Assembly (NCBI GenBank): GCA_015228995.1
Contig: JADGCM010000084.1
Span: 1-7,353 of the forward strand
DNA: 7,353 bases
Direction of reading: 5' to 3'
From: Magnetococcales bacterium
Lineage (GTDB): Bacteria; Pseudomonadota; Magnetococcia; Magnetococcales; JADGCH01
Shown piece by piece: positions 1 through 6,434 of the stretch (position 1 is its first letter; each line of letters begins with the position of its first letter). The notes below the pieces were generated by a model that did not search any database, had not been told where the DNA came from, and worked only from the letters and a program-made list of their open reading frames with translations. A program made the position numbers and the translations under genes.

Positions 1-1
1 T

Positions 2-28
2 CCCCCTCTCCCCTTGTGGGAGAGGGGG
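2..28. repeat. Perfect GC-rich hairpin (REP-like palindrome)
   Basis: Bases 2-12 (five C, then TCTCCC) pair perfectly with bases 18-28 (GGGAGAGGGGG), giving an 11-bp stem around a 5-base loop, CTTGT. It lies downstream of the nadC stop codon. C/G-rich palindromes with a CCCTCTCCC core and a nearby CCCTCAC motif are widespread intergenic repeats in proteobacterial genomes. No T-run follows the stem within the window, because the sequence ends there, so intrinsic termination cannot be shown. The structure could still stabilise the 3' end of the operon transcript. Confidence 0.75.
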
Positions 29-85
29 TCGGGGGGTGAGGGGTGCATGGAGGTGCCTTGTGGGAGAGGGGGTCGGGGGTGAGGG
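12..85. repeat. Two direct copies of a 30-31 bp G-rich repeat
   Basis: Copy A (12-42) and copy B (56-85) share the same run: CCTTGTGGGAGAGGGGG, then TC, a G-run, TGAGGG. They differ only by one G in the second G-run (six versus five) and start 44 bases apart, separated by a 13-base spacer. Copy B ends just before the nadC stop codon. Copy A also provides the right arm of the hairpin at 2-28, whereas copy B has no facing C-rich arm and is a half unit. This is noncoding repeat sequence filling the region after nadC; the array may continue beyond the window edge. Confidence 0.8.
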
Positions 86-922
86 TTACTCGCCCATCAT
101 CACCAAGGTGACATCGCGACTGCCAGCGCTACGGGTAATGGTGCCGACCGAGATGAGATCAACCCCGGTTTCGGCGACTTGGCGGACGTTGTCGAGGGTG
201 ATGTTGCCGCTTGCTTCTAGCAGCGCCCGGCCCCCGACCATGGCGACAGCTTGACGCAGCGTGGTGAGGTCCATGTTGTCCAGCAAAATAATGTGCGCCC
301 CGGCCGCTAGCGTTTCCTCTACCTGCGCCAGCGTGTCACATTCAACTTCGATGCGGTGTAAGTGAGAGACGCCGTCACGGCAAAGACGCACTGCCTCCTT
401 AATGCTACCTACACTGGCGATATGGTTGTCCTTTATCAGAATGCCGTCGTCCAACCCCATCCGATGATTATAGCCGCCACCGATCCGCACTGCGTATTTT
501 TGCAAGAGGCGCAATCCAGGTACTGTCTTGCGGGTGTCGACGATACGGGCATTGGTTCCAGAAATTTTCTCGACAAAACAACGGGTCAAACTGGCAATGG
601 CCGATAAATTCTGAAAGAAATTAAGCGCTACCCGCTCAGCAGTCAGAATCGAACGCGCCGGGCCACGGACACTGCATATCTCGTTACCAGCCAAAGCGCC
701 ACTCCCATCCGGCAGATGCGGCATAATCCGGATCCGACTGTCAACAGTGCGAAACACCTCCGAGAAGACCGGCAGACCGCAGACGACCATATCTTCCCGT
801 GCTACCAGGACCGCTTTCATCTCCAATCCGGCATCAATGATGGCATTGGTGGTGATGTCGCCGCGACCGATATCCTCCGCTAGGGCACTACGCACCACTT
901 CTGACCAAGGTGGGTTAACCAT
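86..922 (-). CDS. nadC: Nicotinate-nucleotide pyrophosphorylase (carboxylating), quinolinate phosphoribosyltransferase
   Basis: This enzyme converts quinolinate and PRPP to nicotinate mononucleotide, CO2 and pyrophosphate, the entry step from de novo quinolinate into cytoplasmic NAD synthesis. The 278-residue length is normal for NadC. Family signatures appear in order: AEDIGRGDITT (15-25), RVALNFFQNLS (97-107), DTRKT (129-133), KYAVR (142-146), GGGYNHR (148-154), LIKDNHI (162-168), IEVE (191-194), LLDNM (212-216) and LEASGNI (234-240). These cover the Arg, Lys and His residues that bind quinolinate and PRPP and the acidic residues of the barrel. The ATG overlaps the end of valS by 8 bases, and a strong AGGAGGGG lies 10 bases upstream, inside valS, so translation is probably coupled to valS. 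Neither nadA nor nadB is in the window; nadC is the last gene here before the palindromic repeats. The protein looks intact. Confidence 0.96.
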   Translation of the reverse strand: MVNPPWSEVVRSALAEDIGRGDITTNAIIDAGLEMKAVLVAREDMVVCGLPVFSEVFRTVDSRIRIMPHLPDGSGALAGNEICSVRGPARSILTAERVALNFFQNLSAIASLTRCFVEKISGTNARIVDTRKTVPGLRLLQKYAVRIGGGYNHRMGLDDGILIKDNHIASVGSIKEAVRLCRDGVSHLHRIEVECDTLAQVEETLAAGAHIILLDNMDLTTLRQAVAMVGGRALLEASGNITLDNVRQVAETGVDLISVGTITRSAGSRDVTLVMMGE

Positions 923-3761
923 CCGTCTGTTGCCCCTCCTGGTCTATGGGTTTGGTCGACAGCCGCTGGATGCGCTCAATGGCCTCCAGCAAGCCGGCCC
1001 GCTTGCTCTCAAGCTCCTGCTGCCGTGCCCGCTCCTTGTCGATCACCTCTGGCTTGGCTTTATCGAGAAAAGCGGCATTGGCCAGCTTACCACGGCAGCG
1101 TTCCAGCTCCTGCTCTAACTTGTGCCGATTTTTCTCCAATCGTCCCAGCTCCACCACCGGATCAATCAGTCCGGCCAATGGTACGAACAGACGTACCCCC
1201 CCCTCTAGTACCGCCGTAGCGCACCCTGCCGGGGGTTCCTCCGACCAATCTTGCCAGTCAGCGATCCGTGCGAGCGGTCGAATCAGGGCATCGTGATGCC
1301 GCAAACGCGCCAGTGCAGCGGCATCTCCTTGCACCAACACAGTAACCTCTTGTCCGGGGGGGACGTTCATCTCCCCGCGGATATTGCGTACCGCTGATAC
1401 GAAGGCGATGACTGCCGCCATTTCTGCCTCGGCTTGCTCATCCAGCCACTGTGGCATCTGCTGTGGCCATGGGGCGAGCATGATGCTTTCACTGTTACTG
1501 TTGGCACCATTGGCGAGTCCCAACAGCGGGGCCACTTTCTGCCACAGCTCTTCGGTGATGAACGGCATCAGCGGATGTAACAGCCGCAGCGATTGCTCCA
1601 GCACCGCCCCCATGGTGTACTGCACCGCCTGACGTAATTCGGGTGGGGTGGTTTGATTGTAGAGGATCGGCTTGCTGAGTTCGAGGTACCAATCACAATA
1701 CTCTCCCCACAAGAACTGGTAGAGTTCGCTGGCGGCATCGTTAAAGCGGTAATCGGCGAAGGCTTGGTCAACGGCGCCAATCAACCGTTGTAGCCGTGAC
1801 ACAATCCAGAGATTGGGCCAATGGTGCGGCATGGTGTGCAACCAGTCGCTGGTGGATACGATTGGCGAATCAGCCAAGTGCATCAAAACAAAACGGCTCG
1901 CATTCCATAGTTTATTGCAGAAGTTACGGTAACCCTCAACGCGTGCTAGGTCAAACTTGATGTCACGTCCTTGGGTGGCGAGACTGGCCATGGTGAAGCG
2001 CAAGGCATCGGTGCCAAAGGCTGGTATGCCATTCGGGTATTCGCGTCGCGTCTGGTCGGCAATTTTTTCGGCTAGGTGGGGCTGCATCATATCGCGGGTC
2101 CGCTTCAGCAGCAGATCGTCGAGGGTAATGCCGTCAATCAAGTCGAGCGGATCGATGATATTGCCCTTCGACTTACTCATCTTGTTGCCTTCGGCATCGC
2201 GGATCAAGCCGGTGACGTAGACCTCACGAAAGGGGACCTCTCCCGTGAAGTGTAGCCCCATCATGATCATACGGGCGACCCAAAAGAAGATAATATCGAA
2301 ACCAGTGACCAAGACGTTGGTTGGATAGTAACACTTCAATTCCGGAGTGGTGCGAGGCCAGCCAAGTGTCGAAAAGGGCCACAGTGCTGAGGAGAACCAA
2401 GTATCGAGTACGTCTGGATCGCGAACCAATTTGACTGGCTTGCCGTAGTGTTCAGCAGCCCACTCATACACTTCCTCTTCGCAGCGGCAGACGAATACAT
2501 GGCCGTCTGGTCCATACCAAGCTGGAATACGGTGTCCCCACCAGATCTGTCGCGAGATGCACCAGTCCTGGATATGGCGCATCCATTCGAAATAGGTTTT
2601 GCTCCACGATTCTGGCACAAAACGAATGTCCCCCTGCTCGACAGCCTGGATCGCCTTATCAGCCAATGGCGCTACGCGCACAAACCACTGATCGGTCAGG
2701 TAGGGTTCCACCACCGCGTTGGTACGGTCGCCGCGCGGCACCATGAGGAGGTGGGCGTCGATCCGATCGATCAGTTCCAACGCAGTGAGGTCATCAATGA
2801 TGCGCTGACGCGCCACATAGCGGTCCATGCCGCGGTAAACCGCTGGCCCGTTGTCGTTGATAGCGGCATCGGCTGTAAAGATATTGATGATGGGGAGGTC
2901 GTGCCTCTTGCCGACTTCGTAGTCATTAAAATCGTGAGCGGGTGTAATCTTGACGCAGCCAGAGCCAAACTCGGGATTGACGTAGGTATCGGCAATGATT
3001 GGGATCAATCGATCACTCAATGGCAGACGCACTTGGCGTCCCACCAGGGAGCGGTAGCGTTCATCGTCTGGATGAACCGCGACGGCGGTATCCCCCAGCA
3101 TGGTCTCTGGCCGGGTGGTGGCTACCACGACATAGCCGTCACCATCTGCCAGCGGATAACGCAAATGCCACAGCGACCCTTGTTCCTCTTCCGAAATGAC
3201 CTCCAAATCAGAAAGTGCTGTGTGTAGGATCGGATCCCAGTTAACCAACCGCTTGCCGCGATAAATCAGTCCCTGTCCATAAAGGCGAACAAATGCCTCG
3301 GTGACGGACTGAGACAACTCACGATCCATGGTGAAGCATTCGCGCTGCCAATCGCACGAGGCTCCTAATCGACGCAACTGTCGTGCAATGGTACCGCCAG
3401 AGCTCTCACGCCAACGCCAAACGCGCTCAATGAAGCGCTCTCGGCCCAGCTGATGGCGTCTTTTCCCTTCGGCCTCCAGCTGCCGTTCCACCACCATTTG
3501 GGTTGCAATCCCGGCGTGGTCGGTGCCTGTCTGCCACAGCACATCCTCCCCCCGCATGCGATGGTGACGGATTAAAGCATCCATCAGCGTGTTCTGGAAG
3601 GCATGTCCCATGTGCAGGGTGCCCGTCACGTTGGGAGGCGGGATCATGATGCAATATGGTGCAGTCTGCCGGTTACCGCTAGGCCGAAAATAGCCCTTTT
3701 CTTCCCAGATGGGGTACCAATGCCGTTCTACCGCTGCTGCATCGTAGCTGGTGCGCTCCAT
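915..3761 (-). CDS. valS: Valyl-tRNA synthetase (class I)
   Basis: ValRS attaches valine to tRNA-Val in the cytoplasm and hydrolyses misactivated threonine. From the chosen ATG the protein has 948 residues, close to the 951 of E. coli ValRS. Motifs in order: PPPNVTGTLHMGHAF containing the HIGH-type HMGH (50-53), GTDHAGIATQ (79-88), TTRPETMLGDTA at the start of the CP1 editing domain (214-225), the KITPAHDFNDYEVG segment, DTWFSSALWPFS, GFDIIFFWVARM, KMSKS (527-531), an anticodon-binding region from GYRNFCNKLWNASRF, and a C-terminal coiled-coil arm (about 871-934). A short polar tail ending TDG follows. An in-frame start at 3815 would add 18 residues and overlap the upstream gene. I prefer 3761 because MERTSYD aligns with the usual N-terminus and begins 7 bases after the upstream TGA. 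No strong Shine-Dalgarno precedes it, so coupling to the upstream gene is likely. All key motifs are intact. Confidence 0.97.
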   Translation of the reverse strand: MERTSYDAAAVERHWYPIWEEKGYFRPSGNRQTAPYCIMIPPPNVTGTLHMGHAFQNTLMDALIRHHRMRGEDVLWQTGTDHAGIATQMVVERQLEAEGKRRHQLGRERFIERVWRWRESSGGTIARQLRRLGASCDWQRECFTMDRELSQSVTEAFVRLYGQGLIYRGKRLVNWDPILHTALSDLEVISEEEQGSLWHLRYPLADGDGYVVVATTRPETMLGDTAVAVHPDDERYRSLVGRQVRLPLSDRLIPIIADTYVNPEFGSGCVKITPAHDFNDYEVGKRHDLPIINIFTADAAINDNGPAVYRGMDRYVARQRIIDDLTALELIDRIDAHLLMVPRGDRTNAVVEPYLTDQWFVRVAPLADKAIQAVEQGDIRFVPESWSKTYFEWMRHIQDWCISRQIWWGHRIPAWYGPDGHVFVCRCEEEVYEWAAEHYGKPVKLVRDPDVLDTWFSSALWPFSTLGWPRTTPELKCYYPTNVLVTGFDIIFFWVARMIMMGLHFTGEVPFREVYVTGLIRDAEGNKMSKSKGNIIDPLDLIDGITLDDLLLKRTRDMMQPHLAEKIADQTRREYPNGIPAFGTDALRFTMASLATQGRDIKFDLARVEGYRNFCNKLWNASRFVLMHLADSPIVSTSDWLHTMPHHWPNLWIVSRLQRLIGAVDQAFADYRFNDAASELYQFLWGEYCDWYLELSKPILYNQTTPPELRQAVQYTMGAVLEQSLRLLHPLMPFITEELWQKVAPLLGLANGANSNSESIMLAPWPQQMPQWLDEQAEAEMAAVIAFVSAVRNIRGEMNVPPGQEVTVLVQGDAAALARLRHHDALIRPLARIADWQDWSEEPPAGCATAVLEGGVRLFVPLAGLIDPVVELGRLEKNRHKLEQELERCRGKLANAAFLDKAKPEVIDKERARQQELESKRAGLLEAIERIQRLSTKPIDQEGQQTDG
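933..940 (-). promoter_or_regulatory. Ribosome binding site of nadC inside valS
   Basis: On the minus strand the sequence AGGAGGGG lies 10 bases before the nadC ATG and within the last codons of valS. It supports the start at base 922 and independent ribosome loading on nadC in addition to coupling through the 8-base gene overlap. Confidence 0.7.
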
Positions 3762-3768
3762 CGTTTGC

Positions 3769-5211
3769 TCAGCTGCCACGTTTGACCCGTTCCATCTCCT
3801 GGCGGACAGCATCACGAATCATGCCGGGCAACCACTCAGTCAGTAGCGAACGTGCCAACTCTTGCGTCATCTCGGTCACTTGATCACCAAAACGATCCTG
3901 CAACTGCTGCAAGGAAGGCGGCTCGACGACCTCGGCTTCGGGCTCGGGTTCTGGCTCGGGTTCGGCTTCGGGCTCGGGCTCGGGTTCTGGCTCGGGTTCG
4001 GCTTCGGGCTCGGGTTCTGGCTCGGGTTCGGCTTCGGGCTCGGGTTCTGGCTCGGGCTCGGCTTCGGGTTCGACTTCGGGCTCGGGTTCGACTTCGGCTT
4101 CGGGTTCGGGCTCTGGTTCGGCTTCGACTTCGGGCTCGGCTTCGGCTTCGGGCTCGGGCTCTGGTTCGGCTTCGACTTCGGGCTCGGCTTCGGCTTCGGG
4201 CTCGACTTCTGGTTCGACTTCTGGTTCGACTTCGGGCTCGGGCTCGGCTTCGGCCTCAGCTTCTGATTCTAGCTCGGTTTCCTCTTCCGTGACAGGATCT
4301 TCTTCGGAAAGCACCTCTTCAAGCATGCTCTGGATTTCCGATTCTTCTTCTGATAGCTCCTCTGGCAACGATTCTTCTGGCAACGGTTCTTCCGGCGATA
4401 ATGGCGCATCACCGTCGTCGACCAACGCCTCAATAGCCTCGGCCAATGCTGGCCCAGAGCCATCCGACGAGGATTCATCCTCGTTTGGAATGCTCTCCTC
4501 TTCGAGATCGGGCTCGGGCTCGAACTCGGATACGGGCTCAGACACATCTAACTCAGCTGAATCGTCGACTGTTATCGCCGCAGCTTCCTCTTCAGCCAAC
4601 GATTCAATGAGCTGGTCGGAGACGACCTCGGCTAACTCAGAGGAGACCAATTCTTCGGAGGAGGCCAGCTCTTCGAGTGGCTCTCCAATCTCCATGCCGT
4701 CCTCTTCAATGGGATCTCCTAGCTCTAGGATATCCTCATCGTCTCCCTCTTCGTCCAGTATTTCTTCTACATCCGATTCATTCATCGCCCGTCCACCATT
4801 TGCCCCGGAAAAATCTTCTGCCACTGTCGTATGACGTAAATGGAGTCGGTCCAAAGTAGCCGCTAATTCTTCCGGCCGATCCAGATCAACGAACCCCGCT
4901 GCCATTTCGAGAGCCATCTGCTCCGTTGTCAACCCCAACGCCTCAGCCACCGGGGCTAACTCTTCTTGCTGCACGGATGCTTTATGAGGCCCTTTTTGTT
5001 TCCGATCCGAGCCACGACTCTCCATGTGCCCGAGAATTGCCTCCAAAGAGCCGAGAATCTCCGCCTCAGATACCCCAGATTCTGTCATAGTCGCCAGCCT
5101 ACCGTCGCTAGGTGACGCTTGACGCAAATCAGCCAAGGTATAGATCGGCTGGTCAATCACCTCGCCGCCGCCACGTCCCTCTTTACGCCATTTAGCATGT
5201 TTGTCACCCAT
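3769..5211 (-). CDS. PopZ-like polar scaffold candidate: acidic Glu/Pro-rich protein with C-terminal helices
   Basis: This is a 480-residue soluble protein with no signal peptide or membrane segment. The N-terminal 140 residues have basic patches and predicted short helices (22-32, 48-65 with EILGSLEAIL, and 81-125). From about 144 to 439 there is no Lys or Arg at all: first a Glu/Asp/Ser-rich stretch, then about 110 residues of alternating Glu with Pro, Ala or Val (about 317-427). The C-terminal segment 434-480 (LARSLLTEWLPGMIRDAVRQ, then EMERVKR) is amphipathic and resembles the PopZ oligomerisation region, whose typical form is LRPLLKEWLD..LP..VE..V..EI.RV. Helix, acidic disordered linker and C-terminal helices is the PopZ layout, and alphaproteobacterial popZ commonly sits just before valS, as here. 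PopZ condenses at cell poles and recruits chromosome-segregation and signalling proteins. Caveats: the spacing after TEWL is about four residues shorter than in the motif I recall, and the protein is much longer than the 177-residue Caulobacter PopZ. The alternative is an unrelated acidic repeat protein. A GAGG lies 4 bases before the ATG. Confidence 0.5.
   Translation of the reverse strand: MGDKHAKWRKEGRGGGEVIDQPIYTLADLRQASPSDGRLATMTESGVSEAEILGSLEAILGHMESRGSDRKQKGPHKASVQQEELAPVAEALGLTTEQMALEMAAGFVDLDRPEELAATLDRLHLRHTTVAEDFSGANGGRAMNESDVEEILDEEGDDEDILELGDPIEEDGMEIGEPLEELASSEELVSSELAEVVSDQLIESLAEEEAAAITVDDSAELDVSEPVSEFEPEPDLEEESIPNEDESSSDGSGPALAEAIEALVDDGDAPLSPEEPLPEESLPEELSEEESEIQSMLEEVLSEEDPVTEEETELESEAEAEAEPEPEVEPEVEPEVEPEAEAEPEVEAEPEPEPEAEAEPEVEAEPEPEPEAEVEPEPEVEPEAEPEPEPEPEAEPEPEPEPEAEPEPEPEPEPEAEPEPEPEPEAEVVEPPSLQQLQDRFGDQVTEMTQELARSLLTEWLPGMIRDAVRQEMERVKRGS
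3931..4262 (-). repeat. In-frame hexanucleotide-based repeat array encoding Glu-Pro/Ala/Val
   Basis: The minus strand alternates GAR codons with CCN, GCC or GTC codons over about 330 bases, giving a basic period of 6. Higher-order units are visible at 3933-3962, 3963-3998, 3999-4028 and 4029-4058. Three of these are 30 bases and one is 36, the longer one carrying an extra Glu-Pro pair. All are multiples of 6, so unit gain or loss keeps the reading frame. The array forms the proline-rich part of the disordered linker of the PopZ-like protein. Its repetitiveness also opens long spurious frames on the opposite strand. Confidence 0.9.
4111..4206 (-). repeat. 48-bp tandem duplication within the Glu-rich array
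   Basis: Bases 4111-4158 and 4159-4206 match at 46 of 48 positions, differing only at the last two bases of the unit. Each copy encodes the same 16-residue pattern, EAEAEPEVEAEPEP flanked by Glu/Pro. The near identity indicates a recent duplication, separate from the 30-base units nearer the 3' end of the gene. Confidence 0.85.
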
Positions 5212-5231
5212 GACACCTCACCTATGGACGG

Positions 5232-6050
5232 CTATCTACCCGCAGCGCGGCGCAACACCTTACCATCAATCTGGAAGTTACTACGGATTTGCTCAGCCGC
5301 AGCGCGGGCTGCACCATGGTTGGGGAATGGACCGGCCAATAAGCGAATGAATGCCCGTCCATCGACCTGAACATCCTCCTGAAAGCTAGCAATACCAATT
5401 GCCTTCAGTTTAGCGTGCCAACTTTCTAGACTGGTACGATTGGCAACGGACGAGAGTTGTACCACAAATTGCTCTGACCCGGATGCGGTTGCAGGCGCAG
5501 CTACTGCTACGGTAGTTTGGGCAGGAGCAGAAGTCGACGGTGCAACCGCCACAGCCGCAGTCGATGTGGATGCTGGAGTAGATGTGGAGGGAGTCGTTTT
5601 GGTAGATGACGGCGCTCCTCCCCCAGATGAGGCGGCGGCTGCCGATGCCTCATCGGCTGGTGGCACGACACCAGTTACCGGCACGCCACGGATTCCCATG
5701 CGACTGTGTATCACTTCCAATAGTTTGGTGACATGTGGACTATCATGTTGAAAAGGACCACCATAAACGCGTACAAAGCGATGCTGATCAACCGCGGTGG
5801 CCTGCAAAAAGGCTGGATAGCCTAACGCCACCAAGCGCTTTTTCATTTCTTCAGCGCTATTAACATCGGTGTAAGAACCAACATAAACAGCCACCGTTTC
5901 AACTCGTTCAATCGTGGTAGATTTGGTAGGTGGAGCGACTACCGACGACGCTGGTCGATTCGGTTCAGCATGGAGGAACAGAGGCAACAGCAGGAGCCAC
6001 ATGGCAACCACGACGGTCCACCACCCCTTATTGTTTTGCAAAAGCGCCAT
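5232..6050 (-). CDS. Exported protein with two SPOR domains
   Basis: This is a 272-residue protein with an N-terminal export signal: Lys8, a hydrophobic stretch at about 12-26, and a possible cleavage site after LFLHA (24-28). If not cleaved, the stretch would act as an inner-membrane anchor. Two SPOR-type repeats follow. The first (about 51-125) contains VAVYVGSYTDVNSAEEMKKR and later FVRVYGGPF; the second (about 194-268) contains FVVQLSSVANRTS and later FIRLLAGPF. They are joined by a Ser/Thr/Ala/Pro-rich linker (about 129-192). SPOR domains bind denuded, amidase-processed septal peptidoglycan, as in FtsN, DamX, DedD and RlpA, so a periplasmic role at the division site is expected. No catalytic domain is present. 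The gene begins 32 bases after the upstream small gene, with a weak GGTGAGAG directly before the ATG, and ends 20 bases before the PopZ-like gene. Two SPOR domains in a protein with nothing else is less usual than a single C-terminal one. The identity of a specific family member cannot be assigned. Confidence 0.8.
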   Translation of the reverse strand: MALLQNNKGWWTVVVAMWLLLLPLFLHAEPNRPASSVVAPPTKSTTIERVETVAVYVGSYTDVNSAEEMKKRLVALGYPAFLQATAVDQHRFVRVYGGPFQHDSPHVTKLLEVIHSRMGIRGVPVTGVVPPADEASAAAASSGGGAPSSTKTTPSTSTPASTSTAAVAVAPSTSAPAQTTVAVAAPATASGSEQFVVQLSSVANRTSLESWHAKLKAIGIASFQEDVQVDGRAFIRLLAGPFPNHGAARAAAEQIRSNFQIDGKVLRRAAGR

Positions 6051-6082
6051 CTCTCACCCCACCATCTGCTACTGAACCGCGA

Positions 6083-6418
6083 TCAGTCGTCCGACTCTTC
6101 TTCTTCTTCTTCTTCCATCTCAATGCTGTCGACCGGACGGCCTAAAAAATCGCCTATGCGCCGGTTGATGCCGAAACGACCCCGATCGGCACGTAAAGCC
6201 TCTTCCAACGTGGTATCGACCGGCTCCATGCTGTAGTACAACATCTCCCCTTCTTCGATAGCGTCGTTGAGCAGGTAGATGGGCTGCTCTTCTGGAAACC
6301 AATCGGCAACCGCAAAATGGCGGGGCTGTTCCAGTTTTGTCAATACAGCGGAACGATCACCAAACTCCAGCGTGATGACTTGCCCCGACGCCACGGTCGC
6401 TAAATCGATGTGATCCAT
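6083..6418 (-). CDS. Small acidic protein of unknown function
   Basis: I do not recognise this 111-residue protein. It has no signal peptide or membrane segment and is probably cytoplasmic. The N-terminal part reads like a small beta-rich fold (VITLEFGDRSAVLTKLEQP, about 14-32), followed by FAVADWFPEEQPIYLLNDAI and a Glu/Asp-rich middle. The conserved-looking end GRFGINRRIGDFLGRPVDSI precedes a tail of seven consecutive Glu and then SDD. It is likely a real gene: it starts 14 bases after the dapB stop, has AGGAG overlapping that stop codon 11 bases before its ATG, ends 32 bases before the SPOR gene, and its codon use fits its neighbours. The operon position suggests a link with envelope or division functions, but that is only contextual. 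Confidence 0.75.
   Translation of the reverse strand: MDHIDLATVASGQVITLEFGDRSAVLTKLEQPRHFAVADWFPEEQPIYLLNDAIEEGEMLYYSMEPVDTTLEEALRADRGRFGINRRIGDFLGRPVDSIEMEEEEEEESDD
6096..6115 (-). repeat. Trinucleotide GAA microsatellite
   Basis: The plus strand carries an uninterrupted TCT/TTC triplet run of 20 bases. On the coding strand it is six GAA codons followed by GAG, encoding seven Glu residues near the C-terminus of the small acidic protein. A unit of three keeps the frame, so slippage would alter only the length of the Glu tail. Confidence 0.85.
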
Positions 6419-6429
6419 AGTGTCAACTG

Positions 6430-6434
6430 CTCCT
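6430..6434 (-). promoter_or_regulatory. Ribosome binding site of the small acidic gene, overlapping the dapB stop
   Basis: AGGAG on the minus strand begins at the second base of the dapB TAG stop and lies 11 bases before the ATG at 6418. The overlap suggests coupled translation with dapB. The spacing is slightly long, so the strength is uncertain. Confidence 0.5.

Noticed and set aside
1..28. The hairpin as an intrinsic terminator for nadC.
   Set aside because: The stem is adequate but no T-run follows on the minus strand within the window, so I list it only as a palindromic repeat.
2448..3227. A 259-codon plus-strand frame opposite valS.
   Set aside because: It lies wholly antisense to the conserved editing domain and adjacent parts of ValRS, and its translation shows no recognisable family; it is a by-product of GC-rich codon use.
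3931..4262. The repeat array as a CRISPR array.
   Set aside because: The units are contiguous, in frame with a gene and have no unique spacers of regular length.
3852..4292. Two long plus-strand frames opposite the Glu-rich array, encoding Arg/Leu/Ala-rich and Gly/Phe/Leu-rich low-complexity proteins.
   Set aside because: They are the antisense readings of a 6-base periodic repeat, which keeps all frames free of stops. They lack a plausible ribosome binding site and ordered sequence.
4289..4834. A 181-codon plus-strand Ser-rich frame opposite the acidic gene.
   Set aside because: Poly-Ser is what GAA/GAG/GAT codons give when read on the opposite strand in this phase. The minus-strand frame has the ordered ends and operon spacing.
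3769..5211. The acidic Glu/Pro-rich gene as a TonB-like periplasm-spanning protein.
   Set aside because: It has no N-terminal transmembrane anchor, no Lys-Pro repeats and no TonB C-terminal domain.
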